Positions 27,695 to 35,927 of a stretch of 64,000 nt of DNA are shown here, one piece after another. The stretch comes from CAKZQX01 sp034435975 (GTDB lineage Bacteria; Chloroflexota; Chloroflexia; Chloroflexales; Chloroflexaceae): contig DAOTWD010000103.1 in the NCBI GenBank assembly GCA_034435975.1, positions 1-64,000 on the forward strand, read 5' to 3'. Every line of letters starts with the position of its first letter. Within the stretch, counting starts at the first letter, position 1. A model generated the notes under the pieces. That model made no database searches. It was not told the DNA's origin and was given only the letters and a program-made list of their open reading frames with translations. The position numbers and the translations under genes were made by a program.

Positions 27695-28341
27695 AGCCAG
27701 TTCGTGTGTTACTTGCTGATGATCACAATCTTGTACGTGCTGGATTTCGTGCCCTGTTTCAGAGCATCGAAGGCATTGAGGTTATTGCCGAAGCCGCAAA
27801 TGGTCGTGAGGCATTACAACTGATTGCTACTCAGCAACCGGATGTGGTTTTAATGGACATCGCTATGTCCGGGTTGAACGGCCTGGAGGCAACGGCACGT
27901 GTTGCACAAGAATTTCCGCATGTGCATGTGGTTATGTTGTCAATGCATGCCAACGAAGAGTATGTTCTGCAGGCGCTCCGGTCGGGCGCGATGGGGTATC
28001 TGCTCAAAGATGCCAGTGTTACTGAACTGGAACTGGCGATCAATGCGGTTATGCGGGGTGAAACCTATCTCAGTCCGGCTGTTTCCAAACATGTCGTTGA
28101 ATATGTCCAGCGTGTTGGCGGCGAATCCAGTTCGTTACAACGTCTGACGGCTCGTCAGCGTGAGATTCTGCAACTGATTGCTGAAGGATGTACGACGCAG
28201 GAAATAGCTCGCATGCTCCATATCAGTGTCAAAACGGTCGAAACCCATCGTGCTCAACTGATGGAACGACTAGATATTCACGATGTGGCAGGCCTGGTAC
28301 GCTATGCGATTCGGATGGGTGTGGTAACATCCAACGACTGA
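27691..28341 (+). CDS. NarL/FixJ-family response regulator
   Basis: 216 residues. Receiver domain with acidic pocket ADDHN, phosphorylation site in DVVLMDIAMSG (Asp near 55) and KDAS lysine; then a LuxR-type helix-turn-helix (LTARQREILQLIAEGCTTQEIARMLHISVKTVETHRAQLMERL). Its ATG overlaps the stop of the kinase gene, giving a cognate pair with translational coupling. Targets unknown. Confidence 0.95.
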   Translation: MKPVRVLLADDHNLVRAGFRALFQSIEGIEVIAEAANGREALQLIATQQPDVVLMDIAMSGLNGLEATARVAQEFPHVHVVMLSMHANEEYVLQALRSGAMGYLLKDASVTELELAINAVMRGETYLSPAVSKHVVEYVQRVGGESSSLQRLTARQREILQLIAEGCTTQEIARMLHISVKTVETHRAQLMERLDIHDVAGLVRYAIRMGVVTSND

Positions 28342-28357
28342 CAGCAGAGATCATACC

Positions 28358-28473
28358 TGCTATAGCAATCCACCGTATACTTATGAAGGCCGGATCCAGG
28401 CATTCGCCCAGACCTCGCTCTGTCCAGAGCAACAGCCAGGATTCCAGGTTCAGCATTGCCAATTGCTATGGCA
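28358..28473. mobile_element. Degenerate MITE-like element with TGCTATAGCAAT ends
   Basis: TGCTATAGCAAT (28358-28369) and ATTGCTATGGCA (28462-28473) are 11/12 inverted matches bounding about 115 bases. The end sequence matches the outer arm (GTATAGCAATCC) of the element at 32706. No coding content. Confidence 0.45.
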
Positions 28474-28598
28474 AGCAGTACGCAGAAAACCTCTATGAGA
28501 TGTACTTATCGCTGACGAACGGCGAAGGCACTGAAACACCAGACCGTTCGTTTGCCCCGGCGTTCTCTGCACTCCCTCAAACGGATCTGCACATGAAA

Positions 28599-28641
28599 CC
28601 CTCCACCTCCTGTGCCTGATTCAGGTACAGAGAGTGGAGGG
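28599..28641. terminator. Long hairpin between convergent regulator gene and phoU
   Basis: CCCTCCAC at 28599-28606 pairs with GTGGAGGG at 28634-28641, and inside it CTGTgCCTG pairs with CAGGtACAG around ATT. Located between two convergent genes, so a bidirectional terminator is likely. Confidence 0.6.
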
Positions 28642-28677
28642 AAGGAGGGTATGAGCTTTCTGGGCAATCACGCGACT

Positions 28678-29355
28678 TCAGGCAGCACAGTAATGCGGTG
28701 AGCCTGATTCCTCGACCACACTTGTCACCAGGTAAATCACCCGTTCGCCAATATTTACTGCACGGTCAGCTATGCGCTCCAGCGCATGAATGACATCCAG
28801 GAGATCAACAACGGTCTCAATATGTTCCGGTCGACTGCGCGCTACATCAATCAGTTTTGAGCGGAGAATACCTTCATACTCATAGACGCGATTACCATTG
28901 TGTTCGAGGTCATACGCCAGAACACGATCCTGGTGCAGGAAGGCCTCGAGACTTGTGTGGAGCATCGACAGTGTCAACATGGACATCTCATGCAGCAAAG
29001 CAGGTGGCGTTAACTGGCTCTTGCGCGTACTTATGCGCTCAATACGCCGGGCAATGACGCTGGCATAATCACCAATGCGCTCTAACTCCACCGCGATAGC
29101 AGTGACAACACTGAGAAATCGCAGATCTTTTGCAACTGGTTGCCGGGTTGCCAGCAGGGTAATCGCCTGTTCCTCCACCGAGTACCGGGCATAGTTGATT
29201 TGCAAATCGTCCTCAATAATCCAGGAAGCTATCACCCTATCACCGGTTGCCAGACTTTTTATCGCTCTGTTCAGGGCTAACTCAACCATACTGCCCAATC
29301 GTAGAAGATCTTCTTTCAGGATTTCCATCTGATGATCAAAGTGTACTCGCAACAT
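28678..29355 (-). CDS. phoU: Phosphate uptake regulator PhoU
   Basis: 225 residues, normal for PhoU, an all-helical two-repeat protein that links the Pst phosphate transporter to the PhoR kinase. Starts MLRVHFDHQMEILKEDLLRLG and contains both E(R)IGDYA-type metal motifs: VELERIGDYASVIARR and HALERIADRAVNIGE. No pst or phoR genes are next to it; it stands alone between signalling genes. Confidence 0.93.
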   Translation of the reverse strand: MLRVHFDHQMEILKEDLLRLGSMVELALNRAIKSLATGDRVIASWIIEDDLQINYARYSVEEQAITLLATRQPVAKDLRFLSVVTAIAVELERIGDYASVIARRIERISTRKSQLTPPALLHEMSMLTLSMLHTSLEAFLHQDRVLAYDLEHNGNRVYEYEGILRSKLIDVARSRPEHIETVVDLLDVIHALERIADRAVNIGERVIYLVTSVVEESGSPHYCAA

Positions 29356-29767
29356 AACTCCACCTTCTGTCTCTCTCTATCGCTCAACACGAGATATACA
29401 CTGTCTGCCAGAAGCCTGTGCACCGTTCACCTGGCAATCAGACAACAATACGATCTCGCTTGATAATCGAAACAACTATTTAGCCTTGCCCACGAGTGCC
29501 ACACCTGATCGCCATTGATAAGCTGCACACTCGCAGGCAAGTATATAAACCCGAAGGCCACGTGTATGTACCTGTGACCTGAGGGATCCGCTTTAGCGAA
29601 TATACTGATCTTAACCTGAACGTTTTCTACGTGCTTCTATCTTTCATTTCTGATAGCACAGTCAGATGTCTGGTAAATTGCAGGGTGTTCTCTTGATCAG
29701 CTCGCATCAAACCCTCTAGCCTTATTCAAGCAGCTTGTCAGGATACGACCACCTGTTTATGTTTATC
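29356..29767. other. Spacer upstream of phoU
   Basis: About 410 bases with no gene seen. It should contain the phoU promoter on the minus strand, but no convincing Pho box or -35/-10 pair was made out. Confidence 0.35.
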
Positions 29768-29908
29768 GGTAATAAGTGTACCGCAAAGGTTATTACCCGA
29801 CAATCGGGGAAACCCTGAGAGGTTTCAGGGAAACACCTGAAACAATGCATTGGAACGAGTAAAATCAGGATATGGCACACGGTCTTTCAGGGTTTCCCTG
29901 ATTGCCGA
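29768..29908. repeat. Nested inverted repeats, possible MITE
   Basis: Arm CGACAATCGGGGAAACCCTG (29798) and its inverted partner at 29887-29908 match at 19 of 21 positions. Inside lies GTTTCAGG...CCTGAAAC, and outside on the left GGTAATAA pairs with TTATTACC (29768-29797). No coding content. It resembles a small palindromic insertion distinct from the other families here. Confidence 0.5.
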
Positions 29909-30074
29909 CAACTGACATATCGTGTACATTAAGAACAAAAGGACAAGGTGTTGGGTTCCTGGAACAACCATGGGAAGCATCGAGGGAATTGCAACAACCA
30001 GAAGTGCCTGATGATATTTCGTCCTCAACGTATTGACGTATTCTATAGTAAGAGTAAGCCGCATCGTAGTTGTA

Positions 30075-30143
30075 CGTGAAAAGTCCTGGCTAAAGCCAGG
30101 AAGGGCGTAGAACCGGCGTATGCCGGAACACCAGGATTTCACG
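30075..30143. repeat. Three-way-junction palindrome with two internal hairpins
   Basis: CGTGAAAAGTCCTGG (30075-30089) pairs with CCAGGATTTCACG (30131-30143). Inside are two perfect hairpins: TCCTGGCTAAAGCCAGGA and CCGGCGTATGCCGG. The TCCTGG segment can pair with either of two partners. It sits 36 bases before the receiver gene at 30179, so it could be its leader or a REP-like/IS200-type end. Confidence 0.55.
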
Positions 30144-30178
30144 CCACATTGACGACGGCTATCCAGTGAAGATCGGGC

Positions 30179-30658
30179 ATGGCTGTGTTTAGGGTAATGA
30201 TCGTTGATGACAATTTTGAATTTCTTCGATCAGCAGCACGCTTTCTGGCTACTGATCCACGCATTCTGATTGTCGGACTGGCACTTTCCGGCTCGGAAGC
30301 ATTGCTGCAAATGACCAGGCTTCGACCAGATCTCGTATTGATGGACATTGCTATGCCTCAGATGAACGGGTTAGAAGTCACCCGTTCGTTAAAGTCGCGG
30401 TTCAACGCACCGCACATTGTGATTTTAACCCATTATGACACGATCGACTATCGCAATGCAGCGGCAGCGGCTGGCGCAGATGGCTTCATTCCCAAGTCAG
30501 AATTTGGCGCAGAGGTGTTGCCTTTGATCCACTCGTTACTCGGTGCATTGCCATCAGATGTTACGGTTCCCAGTGCTGATCTGGTGGTAGAAGAAGAACA
30601 GCTACGCCATGACATGCCGATCAAAGGCCGGTCAGGACGTACTATCACGAGTGAATGA
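30179..30658 (+). CDS. Single-domain response regulator (CheY-like)
   Basis: 159 residues. Receiver domain only: acidic pair in VMIVDDNFEF, phosphorylation Asp in DLVLMDIAMPQMNG, lysine in IPKSEFG; then a 35-residue charged tail with no DNA-binding fold. The ribosome site is weak. It is followed, with four-base overlap or a short gap, by a GAF protein gene; the two may be one signalling module lacking its own kinase. Confidence 0.85.
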   Translation: MAVFRVMIVDDNFEFLRSAARFLATDPRILIVGLALSGSEALLQMTRLRPDLVLMDIAMPQMNGLEVTRSLKSRFNAPHIVILTHYDTIDYRNAAAAAGADGFIPKSEFGAEVLPLIHSLLGALPSDVTVPSADLVVEEEQLRHDMPIKGRSGRTITSE

Positions 30659-30696
30659 GGTTCAGCCCCAGGCAAGAGATAAAGTTGGGAGCGACA

Positions 30697-31377
30697 ATGG
30701 GAGCGCATAGACTACACAACAATAATCTACGAGTTGTGCAGTTTGATAACCTGGAGCATCAGCAACTTGAACAATCGTTGCAGCAAGCCGTTACGAATCT
30801 CACAGCATGGGTGCATGAGTTAGAACAGCGCATCTACGAAATAGATCTGCTCAGTGAGTTAGATGATCGATTACAATCCTGTACCAGCGCTGAAGAAGCA
30901 CTGGCACTCAGTGCTCGCTTTCTGCGGCAGTTCTTTCGCAACGAGTCGGGCACGCTCTACTTTTTTGATCCAGGGCATCGTTGTCCACGCACGATCGCAA
31001 CCTGGGGTGATCCAGTATGGCAGCAGAGATCGTTCATACCCGAAAGATGCTGGGCGGTACAACACCATCACGAACAAGACCATCCCGCATATCGGCCACC
31101 TGCATCATGTTTCTGTCAGGATCAGCCTGTGCAACCTGGCTCGATATGTGTCCCGATTGTGGTTCTGGGTGAGACCGTAGGATTGCTTCAGGTGCAGAGT
31201 AGGAACCAGGCTACTGATAACCAGCCCGACTCTGAGATAGCGATCTTGCCTGAATATAAACAGCGACTGGCGTTTGCGGGCATTGAATTGCTAGCCCTCG
31301 CGCTGGAAAAGTTCTACCATCACGAAATAGAGGAACCGGTGCCGGTAATGGCTTTTGAAAAACAGGTTGAACTGTAA
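30697..31377 (+). CDS. Coiled-coil plus GAF domain protein
   Basis: About 226 residues. After a helical coiled-coil (about 15-55) comes a GAF-like domain of the sort that precedes GGDEF domains in many bacteria: GTLYFFDPG, ATWGDPVW, the CWAV(Q/R) motif, C.C pair and SICVPIVVLGETVGLLQVQ. No catalytic output domain follows. Two starts are possible: ATG at 30655 overlapping the previous stop (ATGA), and ATG at 30697 with GGGAG five bases upstream, which I prefer. It may bind a small ligand and act through its receiver neighbours. Confidence 0.78.
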   Translation: MGAHRLHNNNLRVVQFDNLEHQQLEQSLQQAVTNLTAWVHELEQRIYEIDLLSELDDRLQSCTSAEEALALSARFLRQFFRNESGTLYFFDPGHRCPRTIATWGDPVWQQRSFIPERCWAVQHHHEQDHPAYRPPASCFCQDQPVQPGSICVPIVVLGETVGLLQVQSRNQATDNQPDSEIAILPEYKQRLAFAGIELLALALEKFYHHEIEEPVPVMAFEKQVEL

Positions 31378-31423
31378 CCTATGCCTGTTATTCTCTACCG
31401 TATGTGCCTGAAAGTATAGCCCT

Positions 31424-32038
31424 ATGCCACCGATACGTGTTCTCATTGCTGATGATCATGTTATAGTACGGCGGGGAATTCAGGCGTTATTATCCACTGA
31501 GTCTGATATGGAGGTTATTGGCGAAACGTCCAATGGATTGGAAACAGTTGCGCTGGCCGAATCACTTGATCCTGATGTTATTCTTATGGATGTGATTATG
31601 CCTCAGATGAATGGGGTTGAAGCCACCCGGCAGATTGCGGTGCGGCAACCACATATACGCATTCTGGTACTGACCAGTTTTGCGGCTGATGATCAAGTGT
31701 TACCGGCCATAAAGGCCGGTGCGCATGGATGTTTGTTGAAAGACTCCAGTCCAGCAGATCTTGTGCAGGCTATTCGCCGGGTGCAACAAGGTGAAGTGTT
31801 TTTGCCACCGTTCATGACCCTCCAGATTATACAGGAATTGTCGGCTGTTGTGTCTCAGAACGGGTCACACCTGACTCTTACCGAACACGAACTGAACGTC
31901 CTGTTACTCGTGGTACAGGGGCTGAATGTGCAAGATATTGTCACACTCTTACCCATGGATGCGCAAACGGTTCGGGTACATATGCGCCATGCGCTGGAGA
32001 AATTTCATCATACGCATCGCTGCCAGGTAACACCGTAA
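31424..32038 (+). CDS. NarL-type response regulator with degenerate HTH
   Basis: 204 residues. Receiver domain complete (IADDH, Asp in DVILMDVIMPQMNG, KDSS). The C-terminal region aligns with the LuxR helix-turn-helix (LTEHELNVLLLVVQGLNVQDIVTLLPMDAQTVRVHMRHALEKF), but the usual TxxE-AxxL-xxSxxTVxxH pattern is altered, so DNA binding may be weak or changed. No kinase partner is adjacent. Confidence 0.87.
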   Translation: MPPIRVLIADDHVIVRRGIQALLSTESDMEVIGETSNGLETVALAESLDPDVILMDVIMPQMNGVEATRQIAVRQPHIRILVLTSFAADDQVLPAIKAGAHGCLLKDSSPADLVQAIRRVQQGEVFLPPFMTLQIIQELSAVVSQNGSHLTLTEHELNVLLLVVQGLNVQDIVTLLPMDAQTVRVHMRHALEKFHHTHRCQVTP

Positions 32039-32097
32039 TCCTTCCGCTGTATTCAACAAACAGTGGACAATGAATGGAGAATCTCCTACAAATGTTG

Positions 32098-32114
32098 TAG
32101 CGTATCATACGCTA
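32098..32114. promoter_or_regulatory. 17-bp perfect palindrome upstream of a receiver gene
   Basis: TAGCGTAT-C-ATACGCTA at 32098-32114, directly after a second small palindrome CTACA-N5-TGTAG. It lies 140 bases before the gene at 32255 and 60 after the previous stop. It could be an operator or the terminator of the upstream gene. Confidence 0.4.
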
Positions 32115-32254
32115 ACTGTCCCATAGGCTGCCAGGACACGTTGAGCTTTTTGATGGAGTGTAGTTCATTGCTCATATTGATGACAATACCACGGCATATC
32201 AGGTATGCTGAAACTACCAAAAATACATAATTGGGTAGAAATAAGGATACCGTC

Positions 32255-32653
32255 GTGATACAGATAGATGATCAACGGATACGGGTACTTATTGTTGACG
32301 ATCAACGACCAGCTCGTCAGGGACTAAACGCTCTTCTGGCTACCTGTCCTGAGATCAAGGTGATTGGTGAGGCAACGAATGGACAAGAGGCGTTACGCCT
32401 GGTAGCTGAGTATCGACCGGATGTGGTGTTAATGGATGTCCGTATGCCGGTGATGGATGGCATTACCGCGACCTGGATGATCAAACATCAGTGGCCCACC
32501 ATTCGAGTCCTCGTCTTGACCCTATATGGAACGCATCGCGTGGAAGCGCTCCAGGCCAGGGCAGATGCTTTTATCATCAAAGGTTCGCCGCCAGACGAAC
32601 TGGTCGAAGCAATTCTGGTCGCTGGTGTTCCACAGACTGATACTCAGATGTGA
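32255..32653 (+). CDS. Single-domain response regulator
   Basis: 132 residues from GTG at 32255, which has AAGGA seven bases upstream; a TTG at 32231 gives a longer frame without a ribosome site. Receiver only: VLIVDDQRPARQG, Asp in DVVLMDVRMPVMDG, and IIKGSPPDEL with the conserved lysine. No output domain. It is the third unpaired receiver in 2.5 kb, suggesting one kinase (perhaps that at 25502) addresses several receivers. Confidence 0.85.
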   Translation: MIQIDDQRIRVLIVDDQRPARQGLNALLATCPEIKVIGEATNGQEALRLVAEYRPDVVLMDVRMPVMDGITATWMIKHQWPTIRVLVLTLYGTHRVEALQARADAFIIKGSPPDELVEAILVAGVPQTDTQM

Positions 32654-32705
32654 GTGCTGAGAAGCATATTGCTTTAACAATTATATACGTACTCAAGGGA
32701 GAGTG

Positions 32706-32872
32706 GTATAGCAATCCTATACCTAACCAACCCTGACCTGTTTCAGGACTACAACGAGGCATCTCCTGGGGAGAGAGGATCGGCGCGGCATTGCTCCTCT
32801 TCCCTCTCTTCTCGCCAGGCCCCCGCACCTCCGCCGAGATGAAGGCTTATTCGAGTATCAGGATTGCTATAC
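32706..32872. mobile_element. MITE-like element, family A, with both outer arms
   Basis: GTATAGCAATCC (32706-32717) and GGATTGCTATAC (32861-32872) are perfect 12-bp inverted ends. Inner arms ACTACAACGAGGCATCTCC and GCCGAGATGAAGG...CGAGTATC match the other family A copies. The centre is GC-rich and non-coding. It ends 18 bases before the CBM48 gene start, so it may carry the promoter for that gene. Confidence 0.75.
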
Positions 32873-32890
32873 AGAAGCAGAGCGTACATC

Positions 32891-33301
32891 ATGATTACAA
32901 AAAAGTTGAATAATTTTGATAAAATACACGTCACTTTTTCTTTACCTGCAACCATCTGGGCTGATTCTATTCATCTGGTGGGTGATTTTAATAATTGGAA
33001 TACGGTTAATACACCCTTGTATTTAGATGAAGACGATTGGAGTGTATCACTTGAACTTGAAATCGGAAATGTATACCGTTATCGCTATTTGATAGATGGT
33101 ACGGAATGGAATAACGACTGGCACGCTGATGGGTATGTTGCTGGTATTAATGGCAGGGATTTTTCCATAATTGACACGCGCATCCCGCTGCCTCCATTGT
33201 TTCAGCGTCGTCTGGTTGGAAACCCGGCGCTGTCGACGGCAGACACTCCGGTAGGATATGCGAGCGTGTTGCAGTCAGTATCGCAGCGGCCCGTAAGGTG
33301 A
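32891..33301 (+). CDS. Orphan CBM48/AMPK-type glycogen-binding domain protein
   Basis: 136 residues. Most of the protein is one early-set beta-sandwich of the CBM48/isoamylase-N group: FSLPATIWADSIHLVGDFNN, WNTVNTPL, WSVSLELEIGNVYRYRYLID, GTEWNNDWHADGY. There is no amylase, branching or kinase domain. It may bind glycogen or sit in a complex. Codon use is clearly AT-richer than neighbours (runs of AAT, TTT, GAT), and a MITE abuts the start, so transfer is possible. ATG at 32891 is preferred over a TTG inside the MITE. Confidence 0.8.
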   Translation: MITKKLNNFDKIHVTFSLPATIWADSIHLVGDFNNWNTVNTPLYLDEDDWSVSLELEIGNVYRYRYLIDGTEWNNDWHADGYVAGINGRDFSIIDTRIPLPPLFQRRLVGNPALSTADTPVGYASVLQSVSQRPVR

Positions 33302-33347
33302 TAGTCGCCATCATTTCCGGTGAGAATGTAGAGAGGAAGGTGGCGAT

Positions 33348-33659
33348 ATGCATAAATGCGATGTAGCAATGGCTTTACCTCTGAACGAAGCCAATCAACC
33401 GCTGAAAGTAGCAACGTTTTTTTGGGAGGACGAGCATGCGCTGACCGCTGAAACATTCCAGCGTGCGCAGCGTATTCGTCAAACGCTTTGCGAAGAAATT
33501 TGCCGTGATCGGGGCCTGGTTTTGCAGCTCGTTTTGACTGAATTATCTGCGGCAGAACTCGATGTGTTAGAGTCATTCGCCCAACGTTGCCGTGAAGTAC
33601 GCCAGATTGAACCTGAACAGACACACATGGCCGCTTTTACGATTTTACCGCTTGCGTAG
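33348..33659 (+). CDS. Hypothetical 103-residue protein
   Basis: I do not recognise this protein. ATG at 33348 has GAGGAAGG about eight bases upstream. It appears soluble, with a predicted beta strand (LKVATFFWEDEHAL), a long helix rich in Arg/Gln/Glu (FQRAQRIRQTLCEEICRDRG) and a second strand-helix-strand unit. It lies between the CBM48 gene and the UspA gene, possibly in one transcript with them. Confidence 0.65.
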   Translation: MHKCDVAMALPLNEANQPLKVATFFWEDEHALTAETFQRAQRIRQTLCEEICRDRGLVLQLVLTELSAAELDVLESFAQRCREVRQIEPEQTHMAAFTILPLA

Positions 33660-33779
33660 AAAGGATACCATACCACAGAAATGATTTAAACCTAAGATTA
33701 CCACCGATAATAACTAACCATGCTCTCTTCGGTGTTTATACATCCAGGATATATCCCTGGTCTCAATGAGGAGGCACCA

Positions 33780-34745
33780 ATGAATACTATACTTGTACCA
33801 CTAGATGGCTCAGAACTGGCGCAGGCAGCTTTACCCTATGCTCAACTATTGGCAACAACCTTTTCTGCACGTCTTCATCTGCTCCGGGTACTTTCCAGTG
33901 CAGATCAAGAGGATCTGTTTATTAGCCCAGCGACCGTCCTGTATAAGCGAACAGTCGCGTCAGGTGTGAACAGGGAACGTACTCACCGCATCTGGACGAT
34001 GTTGCGTGAGCAAGCCGAGGCAGAACTGCAAGCCCAGGCCGCATTGTTGCGCGAGGCTGGCTTTGACGTGCTGGTTGATATACAGGTTGGCCCGCCAGCG
34101 GAGACGATCGTGAAAATCACCGACCGTGAACCGATTCATATGATTGTCATGGCGACCCATGGCTATAGTGGCCTGCGGCGCTGGGCACTGGGGAGTGTAA
34201 CCGATAAGGTGATACGCGCAACCACAACCCCGGTGTTTGTGGTGCGTGGTGACATGATCGACACGGCTGGTGTGCCAAAGATCAAGCGCATCATGGTTCC
34301 CCTCGACGGATCGGCCCTGGCACGCCAGGCATTGCCCTGTGCGCTAGAAATGGCAGAACTTGCTGGCGCTGAATTGCTGTTGTTGCGCGCCGTGCCCCTG
34401 GTGTCAAAGGCATATGCCCATATAGGTGGCATCAACGGCCAGCCAATGCCCGTGATGTTAGAACATAATCGCTCTGTGTACTATGAACAGGTAGTCCATG
34501 AAATGAGTGCGTTGAGCGATGAACTGAAGCAAGATAATATCCCAATCACCACCCATGTCGCAACTGGATATCCGGCAGAGGTCATTGTGGATGAGGCCAG
34601 ACGACACCAGGTTGATATAATTGTCATGGCAACCCATGGCTATGGAGGCTTACAGCGCTGGGCACTGGGGAGTGTAGCCGACAAGGTGTTACATGTCACC
34701 AGCACACCGCTGGTCATGATCCACGCTCATGATATTGACAGCTAA
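33780..34745 (+). CDS. Tandem-domain universal stress protein
   Basis: 321 residues comprising two UspA domains. Each has the N-terminal strand I(L/M)VPLDGS and the nucleotide motif MATHGY.GL.RWALGS...DKV, ending TTPVFVVR or STPLVMIH. All G-x2-G-x9-G-(S/T) residues for ATP binding are present in both halves. ATG at 33780 follows GAGGAGG at five bases, and an upstream ATG at 33720 is less likely. Likely a cytosolic stress or energy-state sensor. It follows the group of unpaired receivers. Confidence 0.93.
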   Translation: MNTILVPLDGSELAQAALPYAQLLATTFSARLHLLRVLSSADQEDLFISPATVLYKRTVASGVNRERTHRIWTMLREQAEAELQAQAALLREAGFDVLVDIQVGPPAETIVKITDREPIHMIVMATHGYSGLRRWALGSVTDKVIRATTTPVFVVRGDMIDTAGVPKIKRIMVPLDGSALARQALPCALEMAELAGAELLLLRAVPLVSKAYAHIGGINGQPMPVMLEHNRSVYYEQVVHEMSALSDELKQDNIPITTHVATGYPAEVIVDEARRHQVDIIVMATHGYGGLQRWALGSVADKVLHVTSTPLVMIHAHDIDS

Positions 34746-34833
34746 TACTATCACGAGCCATCCCCTGGGTAGGAAGGCGCAGCTTCCTACCCCCCGATCC
34801 GCGACCGAGATAAAGTGTCGTTGGAGGACTAAA
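34744..34833. mobile_element. Short family A MITE-like element
   Basis: Ends TAATACTATCACGAGCCATC and TGTCGTTGGAGGACTA are imperfect inverted repeats related to the family A arm; inside, GGAAGGCGCAGCTTCC is a hairpin. Copy shorter than others and lacking the GGGGGCC core. It starts at the UspA stop codon. Confidence 0.5.
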
Positions 34834-34943
34834 AGCCTGCCGGCAAAGGGATATTGAATGCGAGAGCCATGCTCCTGCCGTGTTATGGCCGCATGGTTCC
34901 CGCCAGTTTGACATGTATATGGGTGTCCTCCAGGTACCCTCTT

Positions 34944-34970
34944 TCTGTCCACTGCTTTGCAGTGGACAGA
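34944..34970. terminator. 12-bp perfect hairpin between convergent uspA-like gene and rpiA
   Basis: TCTGTCCACTGC, loop TTT, GCAGTGGACAGA. Very stable stem in the gap between convergent genes, with TTTC on the minus side only weakly U-like. Bidirectional terminator probable. The rest of 34834-35102 shows no gene. Confidence 0.6.
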
Positions 34971-35102
34971 ATTCTACTCATCACGCTTCTCGGACAGGCG
35001 TTCAGCTATGGTGGAGTGCTAACCCTGATGGTACCAGTATTCTCTCGCTATGTTCGTACCGACGAACCGCATCGCACAAGACCACTCCTGATGGCCAGGT
35101 TG

Positions 35103-35801
35103 TTATGTCGTACGCGTGAGGATATGTATATCATTCCCATCGGCAACCAGAGCCATATGGGCCATCCCCAGAAAGAGCCCATGCTCAACAACCCCCGGTA
35201 TACTCAGGAGGGTGCGATCCAGTTCGGCAGGGTCAAGAATTGGCCCACTATGATAGTCAAGAATGTAGTTGTCCTCATCGGTGACAAACGGCAGGCCATC
35301 AGGTGTACAGCGGAGCACCGCATTCCCGCCAAGCATGTTCAGACGGCGTAGCACCAGGGGTGTTGCGAACGGTATCACTTCGACCGGGAGAGGTACCCGG
35401 CTGCCCAGTTGAGCGACCAGTTTGGAGCTGTCAGCGATAATGATCAACTTCCGTGCGGCAGACTCGACAATCTTTTCCCGCAGCAATGCACCGCCCAACC
35501 CTTTGATCAGGTTCAGCTCCGGGTCGATCTCATCCGCACCATCAATCGCCAGATCCAATTCAGCATGCTCGGCCAGCGATGTCAACGGAATATTCAAGCG
35601 TTGTGCCAGTTGCGCTGTCTGCTCCGACGTTGGAACCCCAACAATCGAATGTAACCGACCATCCACCAGTCGTTGGGCTAACTCCTCCAACGCATAACGC
35701 ATCGTGGAACCTGTTCCCAGCCCCAGGGCACTCCCGCTGTTCACGTAATCCACGGCACGCTGTGCAGCGTACTGCTTTAACCGTTCAATCGTATCTGACA
35801 T
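35103..35801 (-). CDS. rpiA: Ribose-5-phosphate isomerase A
   Basis: 232 residues, standard for RpiA, which interconverts ribose 5-phosphate and ribulose 5-phosphate. Motifs: ALGLGTGSTM phosphate loop, GVPTSEQTA, the catalytic DGADEIDPELNLIKGLGGAL-LREKI and IADSSKLV segments. The start at 35801 has AAAGGA upstream; an ATG at 35861 adds an unrelated leader. It is divergent from the complex I-like operon. Confidence 0.96.
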   Translation of the reverse strand: MSDTIERLKQYAAQRAVDYVNSGSALGLGTGSTMRYALEELAQRLVDGRLHSIVGVPTSEQTAQLAQRLNIPLTSLAEHAELDLAIDGADEIDPELNLIKGLGGALLREKIVESAARKLIIIADSSKLVAQLGSRVPLPVEVIPFATPLVLRRLNMLGGNAVLRCTPDGLPFVTDEDNYILDYHSGPILDPAELDRTLLSIPGVVEHGLFLGMAHMALVADGNDIHILTRTT

Positions 35802-35883
35802 ATGTGTCCTTTCTTTGCCATAACCGGCGTGCCATATGTTCCCAACCTCATTATAAAGCACCCGACCGTATTGTGTATGAATG

Positions 35884-35892
35884 TGGTATAAT
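35884..35892 (+). promoter_or_regulatory. Extended -10 promoter for the complex I-like operon
   Basis: TGGTATAAT: a perfect TATAAT (35887-35892) with a TGn extension, 36 bases before the GTG start. No good -35 is seen 17 bases upstream, as is usual for extended -10 promoters. Confidence 0.5.
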
Positions 35893-35927
35893 GCGCTCCC
35901 AGTTCAAACTGCAACGAAGGAGATGGT

